Part shown: positions 7,778 through 16,812 of the stretch, in pieces
Layout of the letters: the number at the start of each line of letters is the position of its first letter
Numbering within the stretch: the stretch's first letter is position 1
Assembly: GCF_036346595.1 (NCBI RefSeq)
Contig: NZ_CP107834.1
Location: 2,542,001-2,606,000 of the forward strand
Direction: 5' to 3'
DNA from: Streptomyces sp. NBC_00525
GTDB lineage: Bacteria; Actinomycetota; Actinomycetes; Streptomycetales; Streptomycetaceae
Length of the DNA: 64,000 nt
Position numbers and translations under genes: made by a program
Notes under the pieces: model-generated
Seen by the model: only the letters and a program-made list of their open reading frames with translations
The model's database searches: none
What the model was told of the DNA's origin: nothing

Positions 7778-8935
7778 TCACTCGTTGGCCGCGCGGGGGC
7801 GGTCGCCGTCCTCGTACTGGTCGAAGAGCGGCGTGCGGCCCCGGTCGCGGGAGCGGCGGGACTGCGGGGAGCGGCGGCGCGGCGCCGGGTCGTCGGCGGG
7901 CGTCGCGGTGTCCTGCTGGGCCGGTTCGGCGGTGCTGGAGCGGGCCGCGCTCCACGTCTCCGGGTTGCCGACCTCGACCCCGCCCGTGGCGCGCGGGGCG
8001 ACCGGGGCGGTGACGTACGTGGGCAGGGGGACGGGGACGGGCTCCCAGCTGTCGCCCTGGGCCGGGCCGCGGTCGCGCTGCTGGTCCACCCACTCCGCGT
8101 GGTCCGTCTGCTCGACCAGAGCGCGGCGGCCGGCCTCCTGCGGGGAGACCGTGGGGGCGGGCTCGGGGGCCGGGTGGCGCGGCTCGGAGTCCTCGTCGGC
8201 CTCGGCCGGGGCGGTCGCGGCGGGCTGATGGCGGCGCGGGCGGTTCTCGCGGAGCCGCTGGGCGGCCACCTCGGCGCGCCGCTGGTCCATCGTGAACGCG
8301 AACCGCCGCCGCTCGTGCGCCCGCAGATGCGCGATGTACGCGCTGAGCAGCACGGCCGGGACCGCGGGCGCCCACAGGAAGCGCAGGCCCCCGACCGCCG
8401 CGACGATCGCGCCGAGCGTGAAGGCGAGGAAGAGGACGACGGTGGTGCGCCGGCGCCGGGCGAGCACCTGGAGGCGCTGGGCGCGTCGGGCGCGTTCCGC
8501 GTCGATGCCGCCGGGGCGCGCGCGCCGGGCGGAGCCGGGGGCGCGCGAGGTGCCCGGTGCGCCCGAAGCACTCGGGGCGCCTTGGACGCCCTCCCGCTTG
8601 CGCGGGCCGCGCTCGGGCGCACCGGCCGGGTCGTGCATCCGGACCTCGGTGTGCGCCGGAGGCGCGGCGAAGGCCCGGACGTCCACGGAATCCAATCGGT
8701 CCGTGCTCACGTCCGGGTCGGCGTCGGACGCCGCCTCGTCCCCGGTGCGATCCCCCAGCCCCTTGGCGTACCGGCGCTCCATCGCCGCCCGGCCGGAGAG
8801 CAGCCGGATGGCGGTGCTGAAGCGCTCGGTCGGACGCTCTTCGTTCAGCTCGTCCTGCCTGCGGAGCCACATCGGCACCAAGTAGGCGGCCCAGGCCCCG
8901 ACGATGACTGCGTAGATGAGGCCGCTGCTGCTCAC
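7778..8935 (-). CDS. sepX: Divisome membrane protein SepX/GlpR
   Basis: A 385-residue membrane protein starting at GTG 8935-8933. A first membrane helix sits at the very N-terminus (SGLIYAVIVGAWAAYLVPMW), followed by a basic cytoplasmic segment. A pair of hydrophobic helices lies around residues 160-205 (VVLFLAFTLGAIVAAVGG), then a long Pro/Arg-rich disordered C-terminal tail. This architecture and the setting match actinobacterial SepX, needed for hyphal septation in Streptomyces. In Corynebacterium the homologue GlpR is the membrane receptor of the gephyrin-like protein Glp. The glp gene is 2 kb upstream in the same direction, which supports the assignment. Septal role is from family knowledge. 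Confidence 0.85.
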   Translation of the reverse strand: MSSSGLIYAVIVGAWAAYLVPMWLRRQDELNEERPTERFSTAIRLLSGRAAMERRYAKGLGDRTGDEAASDADPDVSTDRLDSVDVRAFAAPPAHTEVRMHDPAGAPERGPRKREGVQGAPSASGAPGTSRAPGSARRARPGGIDAERARRAQRLQVLARRRRTTVVLFLAFTLGAIVAAVGGLRFLWAPAVPAVLLSAYIAHLRAHERRRFAFTMDQRRAEVAAQRLRENRPRRHQPAATAPAEADEDSEPRHPAPEPAPTVSPQEAGRRALVEQTDHAEWVDQQRDRGPAQGDSWEPVPVPLPTYVTAPVAPRATGGVEVGNPETWSAARSSTAEPAQQDTATPADDPAPRRRSPQSRRSRDRGRTPLFDQYEDGDRPRAANE

Positions 8936-9081
8936 ATCTCACACCGTAGAGGGGTTTGCTCGGAGGCATCCGCCAATTGGCGCGGTGTGTCGCACGATCC
9001 GGCCGATATCGCGGACTTTTTTTGTGATTGTTCCGATCACCAGACAGGTAACCGGCTGAATTAAATCGAACGCATTTTCTA

Positions 9082-9729
9082 TTATGCGGGCGGCGGGTTC
9101 TCCGGACGCTCCGGACGCGCCTGCTCCGCCCGGCGCGGAGCCGGCCGCGACCGGTGCCATCTGCGCAGCAGCCCGTCCGGCACCTCCTCCGCCGTGAGCG
9201 CGTAGATGAGGTGGTCCCGCCAGGCGCCGTCGATGTGGAGATATCGCGGACGCAGCCCCTCCTCACGGAATCCGAGTTTCTCCACGACCCGCCGGCTCGG
9301 CCCGTTCTCGGGGCGAATGCACACCTCGATGCGGTGCAGCCCGACCACCTGGAAACAGTGGTCGACGGCGAGCGCGACGGCGGTCGGCATCACCCCGCGC
9401 CCGGCCACGTCCCGGTCCACCCAGTAGCCGACGTGCCCGGAGCACATCGAGCCCCAGGTGACCCCGGCGACGGTCAGCTGGCCGACGAGCCGCCCCCGGT
9501 ACTCGATGGCGAACGGCAGCATCCGGCCGGCGTTGGCCTCGGAGCGCAGATGGCGGATCATCTGGCGGTACGTGGGCCGCTGGGCGACCGGCCCGCCGGG
9601 CGCGGGTGGCGGCACCGTCGCCTCCCAGGGGCGCAGCCAGTCGCGGTTGCGCCGGTTGACCTCGCGCCACTCGCGCTGGTCGCGCAGTCTGATGGGCCGG
9701 AGGGCGACATCGCCGTCCGCCAGGTTCAC
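9082..9729 (-). CDS. GNAT acetyltransferase, RimJ/RimL type
   Basis: A 215-residue acetyltransferase of the RimJ (ribosomal-protein alanine N-acetyltransferase) group. Visible GNAT features are LRPIRLRDQREWREVNRRN at the N-terminus, a beta4 segment with GHVGYWVDRDVAGRGVMPTA that forms the acetyl-CoA pyrophosphate loop, and the C-terminal ENGPSRRVVEKLGFREEG. GTG 9729 is taken as the start, but only CTG codons lie just upstream and the true N-terminus may be a few residues longer. It lies between sepX and mogA in a leftward set that is conserved in Streptomyces, where its substrate is not established. Confidence 0.85.
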   Translation of the reverse strand: MNLADGDVALRPIRLRDQREWREVNRRNRDWLRPWEATVPPPAPGGPVAQRPTYRQMIRHLRSEANAGRMLPFAIEYRGRLVGQLTVAGVTWGSMCSGHVGYWVDRDVAGRGVMPTAVALAVDHCFQVVGLHRIEVCIRPENGPSRRVVEKLGFREEGLRPRYLHIDGAWRDHLIYALTAEEVPDGLLRRWHRSRPAPRRAEQARPERPENPPPA

Positions 9730-9746
9730 CGGCCAGGTCGGGACGT

Positions 9747-10262
9747 TCAGCTCGGGCTCCCCGGTCGGGGGTGGTCGCCGCCGCGCAGCTGGTCGACGGC
9801 GTGTACGAGGAGCCGTTCCAGGACGGCGAGCCCGTCGCGCACCCCGCCGGTGGAGCCGGGGAGGTTGACGATCAGGGTGCGCCCGGCGACGCCGGCCAGG
9901 CCGCGCGAGAGGGCGGCGGTGGGGACCTTGTCGCGGCCCTCGGCGCGGATCGCCTCGGGGATGCCGGGGATCTCGTGGTCCAGGACGCGGCGGGTGGCCT
10001 CGGGGGTCCGGTCGGTGGGCGAGATGCCCGTACCGCCGGTGGTGACGACCACGTCGTACGCGGCGGCAGCGGCGGCGTGCAGGGCCCGCTCGACGGGGTC
10101 GCCGTCCGGCACGACCTGCGGGCCGTCGACGGTGAAGCCGAGCCGGGTCAGCGCCTCGGCGATCAGCGGCCCGCCCCGGTCGGCGTAGACCCCGGCGGAC
10201 GCGCGGTTGGACGCGGTCACGACGAGGGCGCGGTACGGGGACGGCGGCGCGGCGGCGCTCAC
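9747..10262 (-). CDS. mogA: Molybdenum cofactor biosynthesis protein MogA/MoaB
   Basis: A 171-residue enzyme expected to adenylylate molybdopterin before molybdate insertion. The MPT-binding motif TTGGTGISPTDRTPEAT is near residues 74-90, and LIVNLPGSTGGVRDGL, the second signature, is near residue 130. It starts at GTG 10262-10260, which overlaps the TGA of moaC (GTGA), so the two are coupled. It lies downstream of glp and moaC. The window also encodes a molybdopterin oxidoreductase (25.2-27.5 kb) that would need this cofactor. Confidence 0.92.
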   Translation of the reverse strand: MSAAAPPSPYRALVVTASNRASAGVYADRGGPLIAEALTRLGFTVDGPQVVPDGDPVERALHAAAAAAYDVVVTTGGTGISPTDRTPEATRRVLDHEIPGIPEAIRAEGRDKVPTAALSRGLAGVAGRTLIVNLPGSTGGVRDGLAVLERLLVHAVDQLRGGDHPRPGSPS

Positions 10263-10759
10263 GCGTCGGCCCCGGTCTCCCGGGCGCGTACCCAGTCGCC
10301 GGACTTGCCGCCCGACTTCGACTCCACCCGGATGTCCGTGATGACCGCCGCCTTGTCGACCGCCTTGACCATGTCCACGACGGTGAGCGCGGCCACGGAC
10401 ACGGCGGTCAGGGCCTCCATCTCGACGCCGGTGCGGTCGGTGGTCTTCACCGTGGCGCTGATCTCAACGGCGTCGTCGGCCACGGTCAGCTCGACGCCGA
10501 CGCCGGAGACGGCCAGCGGGTGGCAGAGGGGGATGAGGTCCGGGGTGCGCTTGGCGCCCATGATGCCCGCGATCCGCGCGGTGGCGAGGGCGTCGCCCTT
10601 GGGGACCCCTTCGCCCCGGAGCAGTTCGATCACACGCGGCGACACGAGGACCCGGCCGGCGGCGCGGGCGACGCGCGCGGTGACGTCCTTCCCGGAGACG
10701 TCCACCATACGGGCGGCGCCCGCCTCGTCGATGTGCGTCAGCCTGTTCTGCGTACTCAA
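10259..10759 (-). CDS. moaC: Cyclic pyranopterin monophosphate synthase MoaC
   Basis: A 166-residue enzyme that converts the MoaA product to cPMP, the first stable intermediate of molybdenum cofactor synthesis. Family signatures are RLTHIDEAGAARMVDVSGKD at the N-terminus, GIMGAKRTPDLIPLCHPL with the catalytic-site His, and GVEMEALTAVSVAALTVVDM. The TTG start at 10759-10757 is chosen over upstream codons because it is preceded by GGAG at eight bases and matches the usual family N-terminus. It is coupled to mogA downstream. Confidence 0.93.
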   Translation of the reverse strand: MSTQNRLTHIDEAGAARMVDVSGKDVTARVARAAGRVLVSPRVIELLRGEGVPKGDALATARIAGIMGAKRTPDLIPLCHPLAVSGVGVELTVADDAVEISATVKTTDRTGVEMEALTAVSVAALTVVDMVKAVDKAAVITDIRVESKSGGKSGDWVRARETGADA

Positions 10760-10881
10760 CTCACTCCGCCTAGCGGTAGGGCGCCGGATTCCCCGGCGCC
10801 GCACCGGGGCGCGGGTCCGGGGGCCGGGGGGTGTCCCCCGGACGGCACAGCGCCAAATACCGTACCGCCACGGAGCCCCGG

Positions 10882-12195
10882 TCAGCGGAGCAGGATCACC
10901 TCGGTGTCGGCGCCGGGCTCGGCCGATGTGACGTCCTCGGGCAGCACGATCAGCGCGTCCGCCTGGGCGAGCGCGGCGATCAGATGCGATCCGGAACCGC
11001 CGACCGGAGTCACGGTGCCGGCCTCGGCGTCGTACGTGCCACGCAGGAACTGGCGCTTCCCGGCCGGTGAGGACAGGGCCTTGTCGGTGGCCAGCACGGC
11101 CTTCGCCGTGGGGCGGCCGGTCTCGGACAGGCCCATCAGCGTACGGATCGCGGGGCGGACGAACAGCTCGAAGGAGACGTAGCTGGAGACCGGGTTGCCG
11201 GGAAGGGCGAGCAGCGGGGTGTGGTCGGGGCCGATGGAGCCGAAGCCCTGCGGTTTGCCCGGCTGCATGGCGAGCTTGCGGAAGTCGACCCCGCCGCCGC
11301 CCGTCCCGTCCTCGTCGCCGACGGCGGACAGGGCCTCCTTGACGACGTCGTACGCGCCGACGCTGACGCCGCCCGTGGTGACGACGAGGTCGGCGCGGAT
11401 GAGCTGGTCCTCGATGGTGGCGCGCAGGGTCTCGGCGTCGTCGGCGACGGCGCCGACGCGGTAGGCGATGGCTCCGGCGTCGCGGGCGGCGGCGGTGAGC
11501 GCGAAGCTGTTGGAGTCGTAGATCCGGCCGGGCGTCAGCTCGCCGCCGGGCTGCACGAGTTCGCTGCCGGTGGACAGGACGACGACGCGCGGTCGGGGCC
11601 GTACGGTGACGGTGGAGCGGCCGATCGCGGCGAGCAGCCCGATCTGCGGCGGCCCGATCACCGTGCCCGCCGTGAGCGCGAGGTCACCGGGGCGGACGTC
11701 GCTGCCCCGGTCCCGGACATGGGCGCGGGGCTCGACCGGGCGGTGCACCCGGACCTCGCCGCCGGCGCCCTCGGGGGCCTGGCTGTGGGCGCGCATCGCG
11801 GCGGCCGGGCCCTCGCCCGTACCGCCGTCGGTCCACTCGACGGGCACGACGGCCTCGGCGCCCTCCGGGAGCGGGGCGCCGGTCATGATGCGGGCGGCCT
11901 CGCCGGGGCCCAGGCGCCGGCCGGCGCCGAGTCCGTCGTCCCCGGCGGCGACGTCACCGACGACCGTGAGGACGGCGGGGAACTCCTCCGTGGCGCCCTC
12001 GACATCGGCGACGCGGACCGCGTAACCGTCCATCGAGCTGTTGTCGAAGGGCGGCAGGGCGATCTCCACCACGACGTCCTCGACGAGGACGCAGCCCTGG
12101 GCCTCGGGCAGTTGCAGCTCGATGGGTTCGAGCGGCTTCACCGCGGCGAGGATGTCTTCCAGGTGCTCGTCCACCGACCAGATCGTGCTGCTCAA
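10882..12195 (-). CDS. glp: Gephyrin-like molybdotransferase Glp (MoeA family)
   Basis: A 437-residue MoeA-family protein. The MoeA N-terminal domain shows the conserved PPFDNSSMDGYAVRVAD and MTGAPLPEGAEAVVPVEW. The MPT-binding domain has VVLSTGSEL, IYDSNSFALTAA and VVTTGGVSVGAYDVV, then PLLALPGNPVSSYVSFELF. A C-terminal MoeA domain follows. MoeA inserts molybdate into adenylylated molybdopterin. The actinobacterial Glp branch also binds FtsZ and its membrane receptor GlpR/SepX, and sepX is at 7.8-8.9 kb here. TTG 12195 is four bases after the galU stop, with GAGGAG inside the end of galU. Both roles are family knowledge. Confidence 0.9.
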   Translation of the reverse strand: MSSTIWSVDEHLEDILAAVKPLEPIELQLPEAQGCVLVEDVVVEIALPPFDNSSMDGYAVRVADVEGATEEFPAVLTVVGDVAAGDDGLGAGRRLGPGEAARIMTGAPLPEGAEAVVPVEWTDGGTGEGPAAAMRAHSQAPEGAGGEVRVHRPVEPRAHVRDRGSDVRPGDLALTAGTVIGPPQIGLLAAIGRSTVTVRPRPRVVVLSTGSELVQPGGELTPGRIYDSNSFALTAAARDAGAIAYRVGAVADDAETLRATIEDQLIRADLVVTTGGVSVGAYDVVKEALSAVGDEDGTGGGGVDFRKLAMQPGKPQGFGSIGPDHTPLLALPGNPVSSYVSFELFVRPAIRTLMGLSETGRPTAKAVLATDKALSSPAGKRQFLRGTYDAEAGTVTPVGGSGSHLIAALAQADALIVLPEDVTSAEPGADTEVILLR

Positions 12196-12199
12196 CGTG

Positions 12200-13102
12200 T
12201 TACATCTCCTCGGTGACGTACCGGCGGAGCCAGCTGCGGAACTCCGGCCCCAGATCTTCACGTTCGCACGCGAGTCTGACAATGGCACGCAGATAGTCGC
12301 TGCGGTCCCCGGTGTCGTAGCGGCGGCCCTTGAAGACGACGCCGTGCACGGGGCCGCCGGCCTTCTCGTCCTCGGCGAGCAGTTGCAGCGCGTCGGTGAG
12401 CTGGATCTCGTTGCCCCGGCCCGGTTCGGTCCGGCGCAGTATGCCGAAGACCGCCGGGTCCAGGACGTAGCGGCCGATCACGGCGAGGTTGCTGGGCGCG
12501 TCGGCGGGCTCGGGCTTCTCGACCAGGCCGGTGATCCGCACGACGTCCGCGTCGGGCGTGGGCTCCACGGCGGCGCAGCCGTACTGGCGGATCATCGCGG
12601 GCGGGACCTCCATCAGCGCGATGACACTGCCGCCCTCGCGCTCCTGGATCTCGGTCATCCGGGTCAGCAGGGGGTCGCGCGGGTCGATCAGGTCGTCGCC
12701 GAGGAGCACCGCGAAGGGCTCGTCCCCGACGTGCGGTTCGGCGCACAGGACGGCGTGCCCGAGGCCCTTGGGGTCGCCCTGGCGGACGTAGTGCATGGTG
12801 GCGAGGTCGGTGGACTCGCGGACCTTGCGCAGCCGGTCGGCGTCGCCCTTGCGGGTCAGCGCCGACTCCAGCTCGTAGTTCCGGTCGAAGTGGTCCTCCA
12901 GGGGGCGCTTGTTGCGTCCGGTGACCATGAGGACGTCGTGCAGCCCGGCGGCCACCGCTTCCTCGACCACGTACTGGATGGCAGGCTTGTCGACGACAGG
13001 CAGCATCTCCTTGGGGGTGGCCTTGGTGGCCGGAAGGAAGCGGGTTCCGAGGCCCGCCGCCGGGATGACGGCCTTGCTGATCCTGGGGTTCGACTGGGTC
13101 AT
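12200..13102 (-). CDS. galU: UTP-glucose-1-phosphate uridylyltransferase GalU
   Basis: A 300-residue nucleotidyltransferase that makes UDP-glucose from UTP and glucose-1-phosphate for cell-wall and storage glycans. The nucleotide-binding signature GLGTRFLPATKATPKEMLP is at the N-terminus, and GDPKGLGHAVLCAEPHVGDE and a C-terminal GRRYDTGDRSDYLRA follow. ATG 13102-13100 gives the standard family N-terminus, while a longer upstream frame to 13762 overlaps the divergent gene and is rejected. It is the first gene of the leftward galU-glp-moaC-mogA-GNAT-sepX series. Confidence 0.95.
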   Translation of the reverse strand: MTQSNPRISKAVIPAAGLGTRFLPATKATPKEMLPVVDKPAIQYVVEEAVAAGLHDVLMVTGRNKRPLEDHFDRNYELESALTRKGDADRLRKVRESTDLATMHYVRQGDPKGLGHAVLCAEPHVGDEPFAVLLGDDLIDPRDPLLTRMTEIQEREGGSVIALMEVPPAMIRQYGCAAVEPTPDADVVRITGLVEKPEPADAPSNLAVIGRYVLDPAVFGILRRTEPGRGNEIQLTDALQLLAEDEKAGGPVHGVVFKGRRYDTGDRSDYLRAIVRLACEREDLGPEFRSWLRRYVTEEM

Positions 13103-13148
13103 GCGCTGAACCCTAGCGGTGCGGCATGGGCGGAAGATGAGCTTCCGG

Positions 13149-13177
13149 TTAACTTTGTCCTCATTTATTCCTATACG
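13149..13177 (+). promoter_or_regulatory. Candidate promoter of the 5-FTHF cyclo-ligase gene
   Basis: TTAACT at 13149-13154 and TATACG at 13172-13177 are separated by 17 bases in an AT-rich pocket between galU and the divergent cyclo-ligase gene. They match vegetative -35 and -10 hexamers reasonably well. The transcript would begin about 13184, close to the TTG start at 13198. Confidence 0.45.
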
Positions 13178-13197
13178 AGAGCCCGGCAGGTACCCCG

Positions 13198-13794
13198 TTG
13201 AACACCGACATGTCCGCAAAGGCGCTCCTGCGGCGCGAACTGCTCGCCGCCCGCCGTCTCCTGACGGACCAGGACGTCGAGCGGTACGCCGGAGTGCTCG
13301 CCCGCCACGCGCTGGAACTCCCGGAGCTGGCCGGGGCCCGTACCGTCGCCGCGTACGTTTCGGTGGGCCGCGAACCGGGCACCCGCGCGCTGCTGGACGC
13401 GCTGCGCGCGCGGGGTGTCCGGGTGCTGCTGCCGGTGCTGCTGGCCGACAACGACCTGGACTGGGCGGCGTACGAGGGGGCGGAGGGGCTCGCGAAGGCG
13501 GGGCGCGGGCTGCTCGAACCCACCGGTGAGCGACTGGGCCCCGACGCGGTGCTCGATGCGGACGCGGTGCTGCTGCCCGGCCTCGCGGTGGACGCGCGCG
13601 GCATGCGACTCGGGCGCGGCGGCGGCAGCTACGACCGGGTGCTGGCGCGCCTGACGGCCGCCGGGGCCGCCCCCGCGCTGATCGTGCTGCTGTACGCGAA
13701 CGAGGTGGCCGCGCGGGTCCCGGCGGAGCCGCACGACTTCCCCGTTCACGCGGTGGTGACACCCGAGGGCCCCCGGCGCTTCGGCGTGAACTGA
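13198..13794 (+). CDS. 5-formyltetrahydrofolate cyclo-ligase
   Basis: A 198-residue enzyme that uses ATP to convert 5-formyl-THF to 5,10-methenyl-THF in folate recycling. The N-terminal KALLRRELLAARRLL helix, the AAYVSVGREPGTRALLDAL segment and the ATP/substrate signature MRLGRGGGSYDRVLARL (about residue 140) identify the family. TTG 13198 has GGCAGG at seven bases, while the in-frame ATG at 13210 has no ribosome-binding site, so TTG is preferred. It diverges from galU and ends in a terminator stem that overlaps its last codons. Confidence 0.92.
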   Translation: MNTDMSAKALLRRELLAARRLLTDQDVERYAGVLARHALELPELAGARTVAAYVSVGREPGTRALLDALRARGVRVLLPVLLADNDLDWAAYEGAEGLAKAGRGLLEPTGERLGPDAVLDADAVLLPGLAVDARGMRLGRGGGSYDRVLARLTAAGAAPALIVLLYANEVAARVPAEPHDFPVHAVVTPEGPRRFGVN

Positions 13795-13813
13795 AGCACC
13801 GGGGGCCCTCGGG
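13762..13813. terminator. GC-rich hairpin at the end of the cyclo-ligase gene
   Basis: cccgagggcccccgg at 13762-13776 pairs perfectly with 13799-13813 across a 22-base loop. The left arm lies inside the last codons of the gene. It sits between convergent genes and could end transcripts from both sides. There is no T-run, as is common in Streptomyces. Confidence 0.65.
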
Positions 13814-13843
13814 GGCGCCTGCTACGGCCTGACGGCGGACCCG

Positions 13844-16597
13844 CTACGGCTTGAGGGTCAGCGTGTCCGTCGTCGTCCCGGCCACGGCGTTCGTGCCGTA
13901 GGCCCAGGGCAGCAGTTCACCGTTGACCCACTTGTCGGTCTGGTCGGTGTAGTGCGCGCTGAACGCGTGCCCGGAGGCGCCGGTGAGGTTGATCCAGCGG
14001 GACTTGTCCCAGTCCCCCACGTTGACGACCATCCGCATCGACGGCACCCAGACGACCTCGTAGCCGCCGGCCGCGTTCCAGCCGGTGGCGTTGACCGCGG
14101 CCTCGCCGCCGCCGAGCTCCCAGGGGCCGCGGTTGAGGAGCCGCTGGATGATTCCGGGGCCCTCGGTGCCCAGCGTCTGGTTCTTGAGGGTCAGCCGGTG
14201 CAGCCGGCCCCAGTTCCAGGTGGTGATGTCCTTGCCGAGCTTGGCGGTCAGCTCCCAGCGGGCGTCCTCCATGGCACGGGCGAACAGCTCGTCGCGGGTC
14301 TCGGTCGCCTTGTCCTTACGGCTCCTGGGCGACTTCCACCACTCGCTGTCCGGCTTGTCCATGAGGTTCGCGACGACCTGGTACCAGCGGTCGCCGCCGT
14401 CCGGCTGGGCGGAGTCCGGGGAGCGCCGGCCGCACTCGCGCACCAGGCGTTCCTGCTCGTCCACCGGGCCGGAGCTCTTGGGGGGACGAACGTTCAGGCA
14501 CTCGCCCTCGACGCGCAGCTCCTTGGGCAGCTTGTCGCCGAAGGCCAGCTTGAGGATGTTGCGCCAGACGCCGTTGAAGTAGGCGGCGGCGGCCGAGTCG
14601 GCCTCCTGGGTGTAGTCCCAGCCCTCCAGCAGCTTCTGCGCCTCGCGGACGTCCTTGTCGGCGATGTTGATCTTGAGCAGTTCGGGCACCAGAAGCGCGG
14701 CGATCTCGCTGGTGTTGTCCATCTGCATCTTCTGCATGTCTTCGGTCGAGATCTTGCCGCCGCCCTTGAGCTTCGACTGGATGAGGTCGTTGATCCGCTG
14801 GCTGCGGCTGCCGTAGCCCCAGTCCTTCGTCAGCAGGTACGGGTACTCGTCCTCGTCGATCACGGCCTGGTTGGCGGTGACGATGTAGCCGCGCTCCGGG
14901 TTGTACTCGTAGGGCAGCTCGTCGAACGGGATCGGGTCCTTCTTCCAGCCGTACTCCGACGACCAGCCGGGGCTGGGCGTGGTGCCGTCGCCCTTCTCGC
15001 GGACCGGGATCTTGCCGGGGGCCTGGTAGCCGATGTTGCCCTTGGTGTCGGCGTAGATCAGGTTCTGGGAGGGAACCTCGAAGTGCCGGGCGGCCTGGCG
15101 GAAGCTCGTGAAGTCCTTGGCGCGGTTCAGCTCGAAGACGGCGTCCATGGAGTGGCCGGGCTCCAGCGCGGTCCACTTCAGGGCGACGGCGTAACCGTCC
15201 GCGCGGTCCGGGGCGGAGTTGGTGACGGGCGCCTTCTGGCCGACCTTCTCCAGCTCGCCGCTGCGGTCGGAGACCAGCGGGCCGTTGTTGGTCTCGCGGA
15301 CGGTGATGTGCCGGTCCTTGCCGCCGGCGACCTTGATGGTCTCCTCGCGGACGGTGAAGGGCTTCGTCCTGCCGTCGTACAGGTAGCCGTCGGTGGTGAC
15401 CTTCTCCAGGAACAGGTCGGTGACGTCGGCGCCGAGGTTGGTGAAGCCCCAGGCGATGTCCTGGTTGTGGCCGATGATCACACCGGGCATGCCGGAGAAG
15501 GTGTAGCCGGCGGTGTCGTACTTGCAGGTTTCGGAGACCTGCCGGCAGTGAAGGCCCATCTGGTACCAGAGGGACGGCAGCATCGGCGCCAGGTGCGGGT
15601 CGTTGGCCAGCAGCGGCTTGCCCGTGGTCGTGTACTTGCCGGCGACCACCCAGGAGTTCGAGCCGATGCCGTTGCCGTTCGGGCCGAGCAGCGCGGGGAT
15701 CTCGTCGAGGGTGTCGGAGAGTGCGCCGAGCTGGGTGCTGAGGCCCTGGGTCGCGCCCGCCACGGTGTTCGGGTCGACGGTGCCGGTGTCGGTCGCCTTC
15801 GGGTCGAACTTGCCGGTGAGCGAGGAGACCGCGCCCTCGGTGACGATCGGCTCGTGCTTGTCGTACGGGTAATCGGGGTAGAGCTGCTTGATCTGGTCGG
15901 CGTCGAGCCGGCTGGTCATCAGCGAGCGGTCGATCTCGTCCTGCATGTTGCCGCGCAGGTCCCAGGCCATCGCCTTCAGCCACGCGACCGAGTCGACCGG
16001 GGTCCACTCCGAGGGCTTGTAGTCGTTGGTGAGGCCGAGCGCGGCGTACTCGACGGAGATGCCCTTGCCGTCGCGCCCCTTGAGGTAGGCGTTGACGCCG
16101 TCCGCGTACGCCTGGAGGTTCTTCTTGGTCTCCTTGGACAGGACGGTGTCGTACTCCTCCTGCGCGACCTTGCGCCAGCCGAGCGTGCGCAGGAAGGAGT
16201 CCGTCTCGACCTGGCCGGAACCGAACATCTCGGAGAGCCGGCCGGCCGTCAGGTGGCGGCGGACGTCCATCTCCCAGAAGCGGTCCTGCGCCTGGACGAA
16301 GCCCTGGGCGCGGAACAGGTCGGTGTCGGAGTCCGCGTAGATCTGCGGGATGCCGTAGCCGTCGCGCTTGACCTCGACGTTGCCGTCGAGCCCGTCGATG
16401 CGGATGGTCCCGCTGGTCTGCGGGTACGAGGCACGCACGGTGGAAACGGACCAGTACGCTCCGTAACCGATGCCCGCGATGAGCGCCAGCACCAGGACGA
16501 TCACGAGGAGGCGGGCGCGTCGCCCCTTCTTCTTCTTGCGCGGCCCGCTACCGGCGGTACCGGTGGCTCCGGAAGTGGCGGTTGTTGTGGCGGGCAT
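13844..16597 (-). CDS. Penicillin acylase family (Ntn-hydrolase) membrane-anchored enzyme
   Basis: A 917-residue protein. After a basic N-terminus (GPRKKKKGRRARLLV) comes one membrane anchor (VIVLVLALIAGIGYGAYW), then the acylase fold. The N-terminal domain includes QDRFWEMDVRRHLTAGRLSE. The autocatalytic site is GIGSNSWVVAG near residue 330, where the Ser becomes the N-terminal nucleophile after cleavage. FTNLGADVTDLFLEK, a calcium-site-like segment, and the C-terminal block GPWELGGGEAAVNATGW follow. Family members cleave amide bonds of beta-lactams, acyl-homoserine lactones or other acylated compounds. The substrate here cannot be deduced. ATG 16597 has AAGGAC at seven bases. It diverges from the antiporter gene. 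Confidence 0.9.
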   Translation of the reverse strand: MPATTTATSGATGTAGSGPRKKKKGRRARLLVIVLVLALIAGIGYGAYWSVSTVRASYPQTSGTIRIDGLDGNVEVKRDGYGIPQIYADSDTDLFRAQGFVQAQDRFWEMDVRRHLTAGRLSEMFGSGQVETDSFLRTLGWRKVAQEEYDTVLSKETKKNLQAYADGVNAYLKGRDGKGISVEYAALGLTNDYKPSEWTPVDSVAWLKAMAWDLRGNMQDEIDRSLMTSRLDADQIKQLYPDYPYDKHEPIVTEGAVSSLTGKFDPKATDTGTVDPNTVAGATQGLSTQLGALSDTLDEIPALLGPNGNGIGSNSWVVAGKYTTTGKPLLANDPHLAPMLPSLWYQMGLHCRQVSETCKYDTAGYTFSGMPGVIIGHNQDIAWGFTNLGADVTDLFLEKVTTDGYLYDGRTKPFTVREETIKVAGGKDRHITVRETNNGPLVSDRSGELEKVGQKAPVTNSAPDRADGYAVALKWTALEPGHSMDAVFELNRAKDFTSFRQAARHFEVPSQNLIYADTKGNIGYQAPGKIPVREKGDGTTPSPGWSSEYGWKKDPIPFDELPYEYNPERGYIVTANQAVIDEDEYPYLLTKDWGYGSRSQRINDLIQSKLKGGGKISTEDMQKMQMDNTSEIAALLVPELLKINIADKDVREAQKLLEGWDYTQEADSAAAAYFNGVWRNILKLAFGDKLPKELRVEGECLNVRPPKSSGPVDEQERLVRECGRRSPDSAQPDGGDRWYQVVANLMDKPDSEWWKSPRSRKDKATETRDELFARAMEDARWELTAKLGKDITTWNWGRLHRLTLKNQTLGTEGPGIIQRLLNRGPWELGGGEAAVNATGWNAAGGYEVVWVPSMRMVVNVGDWDKSRWINLTGASGHAFSAHYTDQTDKWVNGELLPWAYGTNAVAGTTTDTLTLKP

Positions 16598-16812
16598 CGC
16601 TGTCCTTCGAGGGCAGGGCGGTCCTGGGAGTGCAGGAGCAACCATAGGCGCAGCGCGCACGCCACTCGGACGCGGTATCAGGATGGCTCGAATTGCGTAG
16701 CGATCGTACGAATACTCGAACGCATCAAGAAAACGTTAAAGATTAGGTAAGGTAACGAAGTACTGGCCGCCGGAAGACGATCCGGCAGGCGTACGCAGGA
16801 AAGGACCGGCCA

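Noticed and set aside
7698..9266. Several long frames opposite to or overlapping sepX
   Set aside because: They are Arg/Pro/Ala-rich shadows produced by high GC. sepX has membrane helices and conserved synteny.
13952..16750. 932-codon rightward frame
   Set aside because: Fully antisense to the penicillin acylase gene, which has the complete Ntn-hydrolase motif set.
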